Positions 38,733 to 47,800 of a stretch of 64,000 bases of DNA are shown here, piece after piece. Source of the stretch: an uncultured Pluralibacter sp. (GTDB taxonomy: Bacteria; Pseudomonadota; Gammaproteobacteria; Enterobacterales; Enterobacteriaceae); NCBI RefSeq assembly GCF_913775985.1, contig NZ_CAJYMB010000014.1:107437-171436 (forward strand), in the 5' to 3' direction. Under the pieces are notes generated by a model. It ran no database searches. It saw only the letters and a program-made list of their open reading frames with translations, and was not told the DNA's origin. The translations under genes were made by a program, and so were the position numbers. Position 1 is the stretch's first letter. Every line of letters starts with the position of its first letter.

Positions 38733-39478
38733 GGCTGATGCTCCGTTTCCGCAGCACCGGCCGCGCGCAGCAGATACCAGTTCGCCAGAATGAGCACCTC
38801 TTCAGTGGACAGGGCATCCGGGCGATACTCGCCGAGGGGCTGCTTCGCCGCCAGGCACTCCGCCATGGCTTCATCGCGGTGAACCACAACGGGCAGCAGG
38901 CGCGGCTGGCTTTTGACCCACAGCTGATAAATGTCTTCCTGCAGCTGGCTGGCGGTTTGCAGCGTATTGACCAGCAGCCGGCCGCGGGTGGGTAAAGGCT
39001 GCTGATGCAGGCGGATGTGGCAGTTGGCGTCCGGCACCGCGACGGTGAGGTGTTCATCGCAGGCGTCAATCAGCGGTGCCGTCCAGGGCGCATTCTGGTG
39101 GGGAAGATCGAGCAATATCCACTGATAGCCGCCCTGCTGATGCAGCGCCTCCACCAGCGCGTTAAGCCGCCCACAGACCGGCGCGAGAGACGGCAGATCC
39201 AGGCGCTCGGCGGCGGTAAGCTGCCCGAAAGGCAGAAAATCAAGCCGCGAACAGTAGCGCATTCCTGCATCCTGCCACGGTTGCTGGTCAATGAGCGCCC
39301 GCGCCCAGCCGTTAGCGCTGTCGGTGGCATCATTAAAGAAAAGGCGCAGCATATTATCCGCGCAGGCATCCACGATAATGACCGACTGTTCCAGCGCCTG
39401 CAGCGCCCAGCCAAGCGCGGCGGTTAGCGAGGTGGCGCCGACGCCGCCCCGTAGGCCTTGTATTCCGAGGACAGGCAT
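38729..39478 (-). CDS. bcsQ: ParA/MinD-like ATPase BcsQ (type II), non-canonical P-loop
   Basis: 249-residue SIMIBI-class ATPase of the type II synthase complex, needed for secretion and placement of the machine. The P-loop reads LRGGVGATS: it keeps the glycine frame of KGGVGKT but lacks both signature lysines, as in the E. coli protein. The DLPHQNAPW and VHRDEAMAECLAAKQPLGEYR segments match E. coli BcsQ. Unlike E. coli K-12 MG1655, where an early stop inactivates bcsQ, the frame is intact here. It starts immediately after the bcsR stop and overlaps bcsA by 4 nt. Confidence 0.95.
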   Translation of the reverse strand: MPVLGIQGLRGGVGATSLTAALGWALQALEQSVIIVDACADNMLRLFFNDATDSANGWARALIDQQPWQDAGMRYCSRLDFLPFGQLTAAERLDLPSLAPVCGRLNALVEALHQQGGYQWILLDLPHQNAPWTAPLIDACDEHLTVAVPDANCHIRLHQQPLPTRGRLLVNTLQTASQLQEDIYQLWVKSQPRLLPVVVHRDEAMAECLAAKQPLGEYRPDALSTEEVLILANWYLLRAAGAAETEHQP

Positions 39479-39679
39479 TCAGTCATCCTTACGGGACGCC
39501 GCGCCGGGCGCGGCAAAGTCGGCCAGCAGCGGCCAGCGTTTAAGCGCCGACGCTAAATGCTCATCCTGCGATATATCGCGATAGTTTATTTCAGGCAATG
39601 AAAACACCTGACATAACGCCTTAAAGTCATTCTGCAAAGAATAATAATCTGCCGATACTCTGAGTTGTTCCTCAGACAT
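39479..39679 (-). CDS. bcsR: BcsR, small regulatory subunit of the type II synthase
   Basis: 66 residues. The conserved core FSLPEINYRDIS and LASALKRWPLLADFA is that of E. coli BcsR (62 aa), which forms a complex with BcsQ and stabilises the synthase. ATG at 39679 is used because the family sequence starts there and the longer open frame only adds an unconserved hydrophobic stretch. First gene of the bcsRQABC operon; its stop abuts the bcsQ ATG. Divergent from bcsE across about 200 nt. Confidence 0.95.
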   Translation of the reverse strand: MSEEQLRVSADYYSLQNDFKALCQVFSLPEINYRDISQDEHLASALKRWPLLADFAAPGAASRKDD

Positions 39680-39886
39680 TTTATGCAGGCCTTTAATTAA
39701 TATTAAAGAAATAAGAAGCCATCCCATTAACGCAGGTAAATGAGATTAAGTCTCAATAAATAAACGCGGCATCAGTGGAATTCAAAATCATTCTAGGACT
39801 GTCGTGGTTTAATTTCAATAATAGTCCCCAATTGTACATTTTACGAGTAAACTTAGTTTCAGATAGATTCGTGGGTAGAGGGTAAG
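39680..39886. promoter_or_regulatory. Divergent bcsR/bcsE intergenic region
   Basis: About 207 AT-rich nt between two operons reading away from each other, so promoters for both must lie here. A TGAGA-N5-TCTCA palindrome at about 39750-39764 and short GGACT/AGTCC repeats can be seen. I could not assign a regulator. Confidence 0.5.
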
Positions 39887-41446
39887 GTGACGCCTGTATT
39901 TTCATTCGGAATCCAGTCTTTATGGAGCGAAGTAAGCCACATGCCGCCCTGCGGCGTCTGGTGGATCAACATAGATAAACGTCAGGATGCTATAAGTTTG
40001 TTAAATCAAACCATTGCGTCACAAGTTGATAATGCTAATGTTGCAATTATTACAATGGGAGAAGACCCGCATCGTATTATTAAATTAGATGCCGATCGCG
40101 GACCACAAAAAATATCTTTATTTTCAATGCCGAAAAATGAAAATAGTCTATACTTTTTATCCCGCGATTTACTTTGTTCCGTTAACCCAAATGATTATCT
40201 TTTTATACTTTTAACTAACGATAGCGTCTGGGAAAAAACGTCGACGGCAAATTTAGTTAGCTGGCTAAATAAAATTAAGCAGTGGGTAACCGATTATCAC
40301 TGTACGCTGCTCATTTTGAACGCCGGTAATAATATTGACGCCCGCCAGGCCTCCCTGTTTAACCAGCACCAGTCCCTGTCCGGCCTTGCCGGCCTGCGGG
40401 ATACCGGCGACGGCCACCGCTTTGACATTACCTTCTGGCGCAACGAGCAGGGCGTCAGCGCCGGGCAGCAGCTGGCGGTGAGCCATACCGATGGGCGCTG
40501 GCTGATGTCGGCGCAGGAAACGGTTGCCGTCCAGCCGCGCAGCGATGAGAATCAGGTGCTTTGCACCGCCGCCGCGCTGGAAGGCACTCCGCTGCTGTCC
40601 CAGTACTGGTCGGTGTTCGACTCCAACGAAGCGCTCTTTCACGCCGCCCGGGAAGCTCAGGCGGCAACCCTGCTCTTTTCCGCCGAGCAAATCAGCCAGA
40701 TTGAGCCCCTCGCTCGCCACATTCACGCCCTGCGCCGCCAGCGCGGCAGCGCCCTGAAAATCGTGGTTCGCGAAATGTCCGCCTGCCTGCGCACCCCGGA
40801 CGAGCGGCTGCTGCTCGGCTGCGGCGCGAATCTGGTGATCCCGTGGAACGCCCCGCTCTCCCGCGCCCTGACGCTGATTGAGAGCGTGCAAAAGCAAATT
40901 TTTCAGCGCCACGTCCCGGACGATCCGAGGCCGCTGCTCGACATGAGCCGCCCGCTGAAGCTGCGCGGATTCCAGAAATGGCAGACGTTCTGCGATGCCG
41001 TTACCGGCGTGATGGATCATCCTCTGATGACCCCGGACGCCCGCGGCGTGCTGGTGGCCCTGCGTCCCGCGCCCGGCCTGCGCCCCGAACAGGCGCTGAC
41101 GCTGTGCCGTCCGGGCCGCATCGGCGACATTGTCACCCTCAACAACCGCGCGCTGGTGCTGTTCCTCACCTTCTGCCGCATTAACGATCTTGAGATCGCG
41201 CTCGGTCATATTTTCCCCCTGCCCATCAGCGATCTTTTTACCCACCGCAAGGTGTGGCACGAAGACCGCCAGATCCGCGCGGAGCTTCTCGATATGCAGA
41301 CGCGCGAAGCGGAGTTCTGGACGCCGGGGCAGCCGCCGGAAGTGGTAAAAAGCAAAGCGCTTAATGTCGTTCACGACGGGCGCGGCTGGCGGCGCACGCC
41401 GACCCCGCACCGCCTGCTCAGCGCCGGTAAGGAGAAGCAAGAATGA
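39887..41446 (+). CDS. bcsE: BcsE, c-di-GMP-binding cellulose regulator
   Basis: 519-residue cytosolic protein with the degenerate receiver/NTPase-like N-terminal parts and the C-terminal GIL (GGDEF I-site-like) domain of BcsE. The RxGD motif for c-di-GMP binding is present as RIGD near residue 408 (CRPGRIGDIVT). BcsE links c-di-GMP to full synthesis in type II systems through BcsF. It starts with GTG at 39887 after GAGGG; an in-frame TAA is just upstream, so no longer form is possible. Its TGA overlaps the bcsF ATG. The first ~110 codons are clearly more AT-rich than the rest. Confidence 0.96.
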   Translation: MTPVFSFGIQSLWSEVSHMPPCGVWWINIDKRQDAISLLNQTIASQVDNANVAIITMGEDPHRIIKLDADRGPQKISLFSMPKNENSLYFLSRDLLCSVNPNDYLFILLTNDSVWEKTSTANLVSWLNKIKQWVTDYHCTLLILNAGNNIDARQASLFNQHQSLSGLAGLRDTGDGHRFDITFWRNEQGVSAGQQLAVSHTDGRWLMSAQETVAVQPRSDENQVLCTAAALEGTPLLSQYWSVFDSNEALFHAAREAQAATLLFSAEQISQIEPLARHIHALRRQRGSALKIVVREMSACLRTPDERLLLGCGANLVIPWNAPLSRALTLIESVQKQIFQRHVPDDPRPLLDMSRPLKLRGFQKWQTFCDAVTGVMDHPLMTPDARGVLVALRPAPGLRPEQALTLCRPGRIGDIVTLNNRALVLFLTFCRINDLEIALGHIFPLPISDLFTHRKVWHEDRQIRAELLDMQTREAEFWTPGQPPEVVKSKALNVVHDGRGWRRTPTPHRLLSAGKEKQE

Positions 41447-41625
41447 TGTCGCTCGCCGATATTATTGAGCTGATGGCGATTTGCGCCCTGCTGTTCGTAC
41501 CGCTGGGCTACCTGATCCGCAAATATGCCCGACGCATCGAAACCATCCTCAGGTTACTGTTTTCCCGCCCTCGCTATGTCAAACCCGCGGGCGTTCTCTA
41601 CCGGCAAGGCAAAAATAAAAAATGA
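41443..41625 (+). CDS. bcsF: BcsF, single-pass membrane anchor for BcsE
   Basis: 60-residue protein with one membrane segment near the N-terminus (about 5-26, IIELMAICALLFVPLGYLI) and a basic cytosolic tail. It recruits BcsE to the membrane. Both ends overlap the neighbours by 4 nt (ATGA), as in the E. coli bcsEFG operon. Confidence 0.95.
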   Translation: MMSLADIIELMAICALLFVPLGYLIRKYARRIETILRLLFSRPRYVKPAGVLYRQGKNKK

Positions 41626-43256
41626 ACAGCGCACCGCTCGCGTCTTCTTCCCGCGCCACCGTCTGGCGCGGACTCTCCGCCTGGAATTTCTACTTTCTGC
41701 TGAAGTTCGCCCTGCTGTGGGCGGGGTATCTCAACTTTCATCCGCTGCCGAACCTGGTGTTTCTGGCATTTTTACTGCTGCCGGTGCCCGGCCCGCGGCT
41801 GCACGCCTGGCGTAACGCAATCGCTATAGTCCCCGGGATAGCGCTGTTCTGGCACGACACCTGGCTGCCGGGCCCGCAGAGCCTGCTCAGCGAAGGATCG
41901 CAGCTGGCAGGCTTTAGCGCCGACTATCTGCTGGATCTGGTTTCCCGCTTCATCAACTGGCAGATGGTGGGCCTGTTTTTTGTCCTGCTGGTGGCGTGGC
42001 TGTTTATCGCCCGCTGGGTGCGCGTCACGGCATTCGTGGTGGCGATCCTGGCGTGGCTGAACGTCGCTCCGCTGGTTGAGCAGAGCGCGCTGCTGACCGC
42101 GCAGCGCCAGCCGGCTGCTGATACGGCACCGGCGCAGGCTGCGGCCAGTACCGCATCGGGCAGCAGCGCAGCGCAAAGCGCGCCGCCGACCACCGCCGGC
42201 ATTAGCGGCTGGCTGACATCGTTCTACAGCGCCGAATCCCAGCGTCAAACGGCATTTCCCGCCGCGCTGCCCGCGGACGCCGAGCCTTTCGAGCTGCTGG
42301 TGATAAATATCTGCTCCCTCTCCTGGGACGACATCAGCGCGGCGGGGCTGGCGCAGCATCCGCTGTGGTCGCACTTCGATATTCTGTTTAAAAATTTCAA
42401 CTCGGCTACCTCCTACAGCGGCCCGGCGGCTATTCGTCTGCTGCGCGCCAGCTGCGGCCAGCCTTCGCACACCAATCTCTACGCACCGGCGGGCAAGCAG
42501 TGCTACCTGTTTGATAATCTGGCCGCGCTGGGCTTCAGGACCCAGCTGATGATGGACCATAACGGCGTGTTCGGGGACTTCCTCAAGGAGCTGCGCAACG
42601 ACGGCGGCATTCAGGCGCCGCTAATGGATCAGCAAGGACTCAGGCAGGATTTGCAGGCTTTCGATAATTCACCGGTCTACGACAACCTGGCGGTGCTCAA
42701 CCGCTGGAATGACGGCGAGGCGGGCGGGCGCAGCGCGACCTTCTTCAACGTGCTCTCCCTACACGACGGCAACCACAACGTCGGCCAGAGCAAAACGGCG
42801 GACTACAAGGCCCGAGGCCAGAAGCTGTTTGACGAGCTGGACGCCTTCTTTACCACGCTTGAGAAATCCGGCCGCCGGGTGATGGTGGTTATCGTGCCCG
42901 AGCACGGCGCGGCGCTGCGGGGCGACAAGATGCAGGTCTCCGGCCTGCGCGATATTCCTTCCCCTTCCATCACCAACGTTCCGGCCGCGGTGAAGTTCTT
43001 CGGCATGAAAGCGCCGCACCAGGGCAGCGCCATAGAGATAGCGACGCCGGCAAGCTATCTGGCGGTATCCGAGCTGGTGGCACGCGCCGTCGACGGCAAG
43101 ATGTTCAGTGCCGACAGCGTTGACTGGAGTGCGTATACCCGCGGCCTGCCGCAGACCGCGCCGGTCTCTGAAAACGCCAACGCGGTTGTGGTCCAGTATC
43201 AGGGCAAGCCTTACGTGCGCCTCAACGGCGGCGACTGGGTGCCCTACCCGCAGTAG
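41622..43256 (+). CDS. bcsG: BcsG, cellulose phosphoethanolamine transferase
   Basis: 544-residue inner-membrane enzyme that adds phosphoethanolamine to cellulose. Five N-terminal membrane helices (about 20-150) and a Ser/Ala-rich linker (165-200) precede a periplasmic alkaline phosphatase-fold domain. The nucleophile region is SATSYSGP (261-268), a zinc-type cysteine is in INICSLSWDD (C231), and metal ligands include VPEHG near 425. The C-terminal phrase PYVRLNGGDWVPYPQ matches E. coli BcsG. Last gene of bcsEFG; convergent with bcsZ. Confidence 0.96.
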   Translation: MNSAPLASSSRATVWRGLSAWNFYFLLKFALLWAGYLNFHPLPNLVFLAFLLLPVPGPRLHAWRNAIAIVPGIALFWHDTWLPGPQSLLSEGSQLAGFSADYLLDLVSRFINWQMVGLFFVLLVAWLFIARWVRVTAFVVAILAWLNVAPLVEQSALLTAQRQPAADTAPAQAAASTASGSSAAQSAPPTTAGISGWLTSFYSAESQRQTAFPAALPADAEPFELLVINICSLSWDDISAAGLAQHPLWSHFDILFKNFNSATSYSGPAAIRLLRASCGQPSHTNLYAPAGKQCYLFDNLAALGFRTQLMMDHNGVFGDFLKELRNDGGIQAPLMDQQGLRQDLQAFDNSPVYDNLAVLNRWNDGEAGGRSATFFNVLSLHDGNHNVGQSKTADYKARGQKLFDELDAFFTTLEKSGRRVMVVIVPEHGAALRGDKMQVSGLRDIPSPSITNVPAAVKFFGMKAPHQGSAIEIATPASYLAVSELVARAVDGKMFSADSVDWSAYTRGLPQTAPVSENANAVVVQYQGKPYVRLNGGDWVPYPQ

Positions 43257-43261
43257 CAGGC

Positions 43262-43294
43262 AAAAAAAATCCGGAGGTGGCAACACCTCCGGAT
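43262..43294 (-). terminator. Rho-independent terminator of the type I bcs operon
   Basis: ATCCGGAGGT pairs with ACCTCCGGAT over a 6-nt loop; on the minus strand a run of eight T follows (complement of 43262-43269). It lies 68 nt after the bcsZ stop. On the plus strand there is no T-run, so it serves the minus-strand operon. Confidence 0.9.
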
Positions 43295-43361
43295 CCTCAT
43301 CGTATGTTCAGGCTGTTAGCCTTTCCCACCCGACGTTAAACCTGCCGAATGGCACAGGCTC

Positions 43362-44354
43362 TTACTGCGGCGCCATTTTTTGCGCCAGTGAGGCCAGAAT
43401 TTTCAGACTCGCCGAGTAGTAATCATCTTTCGCGGTAACGTAAGGATTTTTAACGTTGCTGCCCAGCACCAGATCGCGCACCGCCAGCAGGCCTTCGTTC
43501 ATCGAGTACGGCGACATATCGCTGGTGTAGACATTGACCCACGCCGGGGTTTTATCCCGGGAGAAGCCCTGCCACCAGGTGCGCCACGGCGACAGCAGCG
43601 GGCTCTTCGGATCCTGCCAGTAGATGTACATCGGGATGCGGATCGCGTCGTAGCTCATGCGCGGCGGCCAGCCCTGGGCAGGGGTTAACTTACCGTCGGC
43701 GCTGAGGGCCACCCAGTCGCTGGGCAAGTGCGAGCTGCCCCAGTCCATTTTGGCGAGCAGCTTTTTCGCATCGGCGGAGAGATCGCGCCACGCGGCGAGG
43801 TGCGAGCGCTCGTAAAAGGCCTGCCAGGCCGGAAAGATAAAGTAGGACGGGTTAAGGTTTACTTTGTCGCTCAGGTTGAAGCCCTGCGCGCCGGGCATCA
43901 TGACGTGATAGCCGGCAAAAGAGATCACCGTATGCTTGAGCAGGGCGCGGGTGATGGCATCAGAGGCTTTGCCGTAAGCGGGCTCTTGCCAGCGCTGTTC
44001 GGCGCGCAGCAGCGCCCAGGCGATGAAGGTATCACCGTCGGTGGCGTCGTTACGGTCGGCAATGGGATTGGCCGCGCCCGGCGTGTAGCGCCAGTAAAAC
44101 AGGCCGTTCTGCTTGTTGCGCAGGGTTTTATCCGTCCACTGCCAGAGCTTATCAAAGGTCTGGCGATCGTTATTTTCCACCGCCATCAGCATCGCAAAGC
44201 CCTGGCCTTCGGTGTGTGAAACGCCGCCGTTTCCGGTATCGACAATGCGGCCTTCCGGCTGCAAAAAGCGCGATTTATAACTCTCCCAGGCCATATCGGC
44301 GTGGGCAAAAGATGAAAAAATTAAGGTTATTGTTATCAGGATGCGCATCAGCAT
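43362..44354 (-). CDS. bcsZ: Periplasmic endo-1,4-beta-glucanase BcsZ (GH8), last gene of the type I operon
   Basis: 330 residues with a signal peptide (MRILITITLIFSSFAHA-D) and a glycoside hydrolase family 8 domain. The catalytic acid is in GGVSHTEGQGFAM (Glu49), and SYFIFPAWQAF and the SYDAIRIPMYIYW segment (catalytic-base region) are as in BcsZ. It trims cellulose in the periplasm and helps secretion. It follows bcsD by 17 nt. No other bcsZ exists in the window, and the type II operon lacks one at its usual place, so this enzyme likely serves both machines. Shorter than E. coli BcsZ (368 aa). Of two Met codons at the start, MRIL looks more natural. Confidence 0.95.
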   Translation of the reverse strand: MLMRILITITLIFSSFAHADMAWESYKSRFLQPEGRIVDTGNGGVSHTEGQGFAMLMAVENNDRQTFDKLWQWTDKTLRNKQNGLFYWRYTPGAANPIADRNDATDGDTFIAWALLRAEQRWQEPAYGKASDAITRALLKHTVISFAGYHVMMPGAQGFNLSDKVNLNPSYFIFPAWQAFYERSHLAAWRDLSADAKKLLAKMDWGSSHLPSDWVALSADGKLTPAQGWPPRMSYDAIRIPMYIYWQDPKSPLLSPWRTWWQGFSRDKTPAWVNVYTSDMSPYSMNEGLLAVRDLVLGSNVKNPYVTAKDDYYSASLKILASLAQKMAPQ

Positions 44355-44371
44355 GGCGAACTCACTGTGGA

Positions 44372-44839
44372 TTAGTTGTATCGAAATAGCACGTCGGCGG
44401 TGGAGAACAGGCGTTCTCGCGTCACCGCCAGCCGAACGTCGCCGCCCTGGGTCAGCAGCCAGCGTGAGTACATGCCTTCAAGTATTGCACAAAAGGCATT
44501 GCACCAGCGCATCTGGCGCTCGGGATCGCGGCTGACCGGGATGGCCTGGTGGCGCAGCTCAATGCCTGACTCAGTGGGGCTAAAGGTCACTACGCCCCAC
44601 TTAAACAGGGTTAAAAAATGGTTGATGTTGGCTTCAAGTTCACCAACGGTTTCCGACGCCGGCAGCGGCCACTCCTGCGCCAGCGACTCGCCCATCTGGC
44701 GCAAAAAGGGCGCGCTCTCGGCTTCGCCCGCGTTGCGCACCATGCCATCAACCATCACGGTTAACAGATCAAACCAACCGGCAGCGCTCTGCTGCTGCTG
44801 AAACCAGGCCATCGCGGTTGAGGTGGCGCGATCCGTCAT
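44372..44839 (-). CDS. bcsD: BcsD, periplasmic scaffold of type I cellulose machines
   Basis: 155 residues, the size of Acetobacter BcsD (156). It shows the family organisation of an N-terminal helical part and the C-terminal block with AFCAILEGMYSRWLLTQGG and the VTRERLF segment. BcsD rings in Acetobacter help glucan chains leave as ordered crystalline ribbons. It has no signal peptide. ATG at 44839 is 1 nt after the bcsC stop; the frame continues upstream inside bcsC but without family sequence. Its presence defines this operon as type I. Confidence 0.92.
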   Translation of the reverse strand: MTDRATSTAMAWFQQQQSAAGWFDLLTVMVDGMVRNAGEAESAPFLRQMGESLAQEWPLPASETVGELEANINHFLTLFKWGVVTFSPTESGIELRHQAIPVSRDPERQMRWCNAFCAILEGMYSRWLLTQGGDVRLAVTRERLFSTADVLFRYN

Positions 44840-44840
44840 A

Positions 44841-47800
44841 TTATTTATCTCCCAACATGTAGCGGAAATAGAGTCCCGCCGTGCTTTCATTGTAATCGCC
44901 AAAGGTGTCATAGCCGACCTGGCCGCCAATGGTCACTTGTTTATTCACTTTATAATCGGCACCGGCGCGAACGGTGTAGCCGATACCGCTTTCGCTGCTG
45001 CTGTCGTAGTAGGCCTCTTTGGCAAAGCCGCCCGCCACCGCGCTTTCCAACGAGTTCTGCCAGTCCGGACGGGTCGGGAAGTACGGGCTCTTATCCTGAG
45101 TGTAGGACTGATAGCCCACCGAACCGCCGAGGCGCATGGTCCAGTTGTTGTACTTCTCGGTCAGATCCACCGGCAGCGAGACGCTGACGTAGTTCTGCGG
45201 GCTGAAGTAGCCGCCCTGGCCGTAGGTGAAGTAGCTCAGGTTTTTCGAGAAGTCCATATAGCTCATGTTGAGCCCGGCCTGCAGCGTGCGGTAGTCATCG
45301 TGCCACGGGCGCATATACAGCCCGGCACTGGCGTTGACGCTGTTGTTGCTCTTCACGTTTTTACCGTTGTAGCTGTAGCCGCCCGCGCCAAAGTAGAAAC
45401 CGGCATCGCCGTCATCGTAGCTGAGCTGCGCCATCCCGCCGTTCTTGGTGACCTGGCCCCAGCGCTTGCCGGAGTAGTCATCCTTGATGCCGACATAGGA
45501 GAGCAGGCTGTCGGTCAGCGAGCGGCGCTCGCCGGTGAGGATCAGCGTCAGGTAGTTGGTCAGCTTCGGCGACCATTTTACCCCGCCCACCAGCGTGCTG
45601 AGATCTTCGCCGAGCGGCGTACTGCCGATATCGGCTTTATAGCTGTCGCCGCTCAGGGCCATATTCACTTCAACGCCGTTGCCTTTCTGTGAACCGGTGG
45701 AGACATCGCCGGGTTCATCCACGTTCGGCTTATTGTTCGACGCCGCGAGGAACGCACCTACCCGACCGCTGTCATAGCGCCCCAGCTTGGCCAGGTTCTC
45801 CATCCCCACATCGGTCAGCGGGTTCAGATCGGCGCCGTTAACCGGCCCCATTTTCGACAGCGCTTCCGCCCCCGGATTAGCAGCAAAGTACTGCTTGCGC
45901 TGATCGTCGGTCATGGCGGCAATCGCTTTCTGCTCGTTATTGACCGTGGAGGCAATATTTGAGGCGGCGTTGGCCAGCGGGTTACTGCCGCTGCGGCGCC
46001 AGGCGTCGCCCTTGGCGCTGCCCGCATTGAGGGTGATTGGCGTCACCGTGAAGTCGAGACGCGATTCACCGAACGGCGATGATGACCAGGTCAGCGGCGC
46101 TTTCAGCTCTCTGAGCTTGCTGTTGCCGGACTCGCCGTCGCGGCTGCGCGCCATGGTACCCGCCTGCAGCCAGGTACCGGTCTTCTCTTCCATCTGCTCG
46201 ATCATGGTGTCCACCTGGCGCAGCGTGCGGCTCTGCACCGTTTCAACCGGCAGATCCGTGCGCTGAATGCCCGGCAACACGTTACCATCAGCAGAAACCT
46301 GCGACACCTGCCACGGCATAGTTGCCCCGTACTGGGAAACAGTGCGGCGCGGCGGCGGCGTGCGGGAGGTGCTCATGAACGGGTTATCGGCCATCAGCAG
46401 ACCACCGATGCTCGGTGTACCGGCACCGTTGCTGGAAGAGAGGCCCACCAGCCTGCCGCGGGCGTTGCGCAGGTAGGTCATCGCCTGCTGGTGGTTGCCC
46501 TGCGCCTCTTCGACGCGGGCCAGCAGCAGCAGCCGATCCGGCGTGTTGTCGTTACGCAGTCCTTTCGCCAGCGCCTCGGCCTTGTCGTTGTCGCCCGCGG
46601 AGAGCGCGACGTCGATAGCGCCGGAGCGCGCGGCCTGATCCTGCGTATCGCGGGTCATCAGGTAGTCGTAGACCACGCCCGCCTCTTTGTTCATTTTGCC
46701 GCTCTGGTACAGGCGCGCCATGGCAAACATCAGGTCGGTATTCTGCGGATCGTTTTGCAGCGCGGCCATCAGCTTGTCGTAGGCGGTGGCGTAGTTGCCC
46801 TGCTCGCGCAGGCTGTCCGCCTCCTGAATAACATAGCCGTTGCGGATCCCTGCCAGTTGGGTCGGCGTACTGTCCGCCTGCAGCGTCGGGTTAGAGACCA
46901 GCATCTGCGCTTCGCTGGTCAGCCCGGCCTGATTGAGGACAGTTATCTGATCGGCATAGTCGCCAACGTTGCCCTTGACGCCGCGGCTGATATTGCCGTG
47001 CACCAGCGAGACGGCGGTGTTGATATCGCCGCTGTCCGCCAGCAGGCGCGCCAGCTTGCCCACGTCGGCCGGATCTTCCGGCGGCGTGCCGGAAAGGGCT
47101 TTCAGGGTGTTCGCCGCGGCAATGCTGTTGCCCTGAGCAAGATAGCTTTCAGCGGTGGCCATTTGCAGGTTGAAGTTAACCCGCTGGCGCAGGGCGCGCA
47201 TCTGCGCGGTCTGGCTGCCGGCGGGGATACGCGCCAGTAACGTCTGCGCCTGCTGCCAGCCTTTGTTTTCACTGGCGAACAGCGCGGCGGCGTACAGGGA
47301 GCTGCTGCCGGCGCCGGGGCGCCAGGCCTGCGCCATCAGCGCGGAGGCTTCGTTAGTGGCACCGGATTTTTGCAGCAGCCGCGCCAGGTCAAGGCGCATC
47401 CAGACATCATCCGGATAGCGCATCACGCCCTGGCGAAGGGTGCCAATAGCCTGAGTAGTATTGCCGCTGCTTACCTGCTGCTGGGCCAGACGACGAATGC
47501 TGTCGCCGGGCGCGCCCGTGGCGCCGGGGCGCGGCTGGAGGCGGTTTTGCAGGCCCTGCGGCAGCGTCTGCAGCATCTCCTGCGCTTCGGCGGTTTTATT
47601 CTGCGAGCGCAGCACGTAGTAGAGGTTTTCCCGCGCCGCGCCGTTGTCAGGCTCTTCTTCTAACAGGGCGCGCAGCGTCTGCTCCGCCTGCGGATAGTCT
47701 TTGCTCTGGCGCAGCACGTCGGCGCGGAACAGCTTGGCCGCCGCACCGCGCTTGCCGCTCTGGGCCGCCAGCGACTCGGAAAGCGCCAGCGCCTGCTGGG

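Noticed and set aside
38729..39478. bcsQ as a pseudogene, as in E. coli K-12
   Set aside because: The frame is open over all 249 codons with family sequence at both ends.
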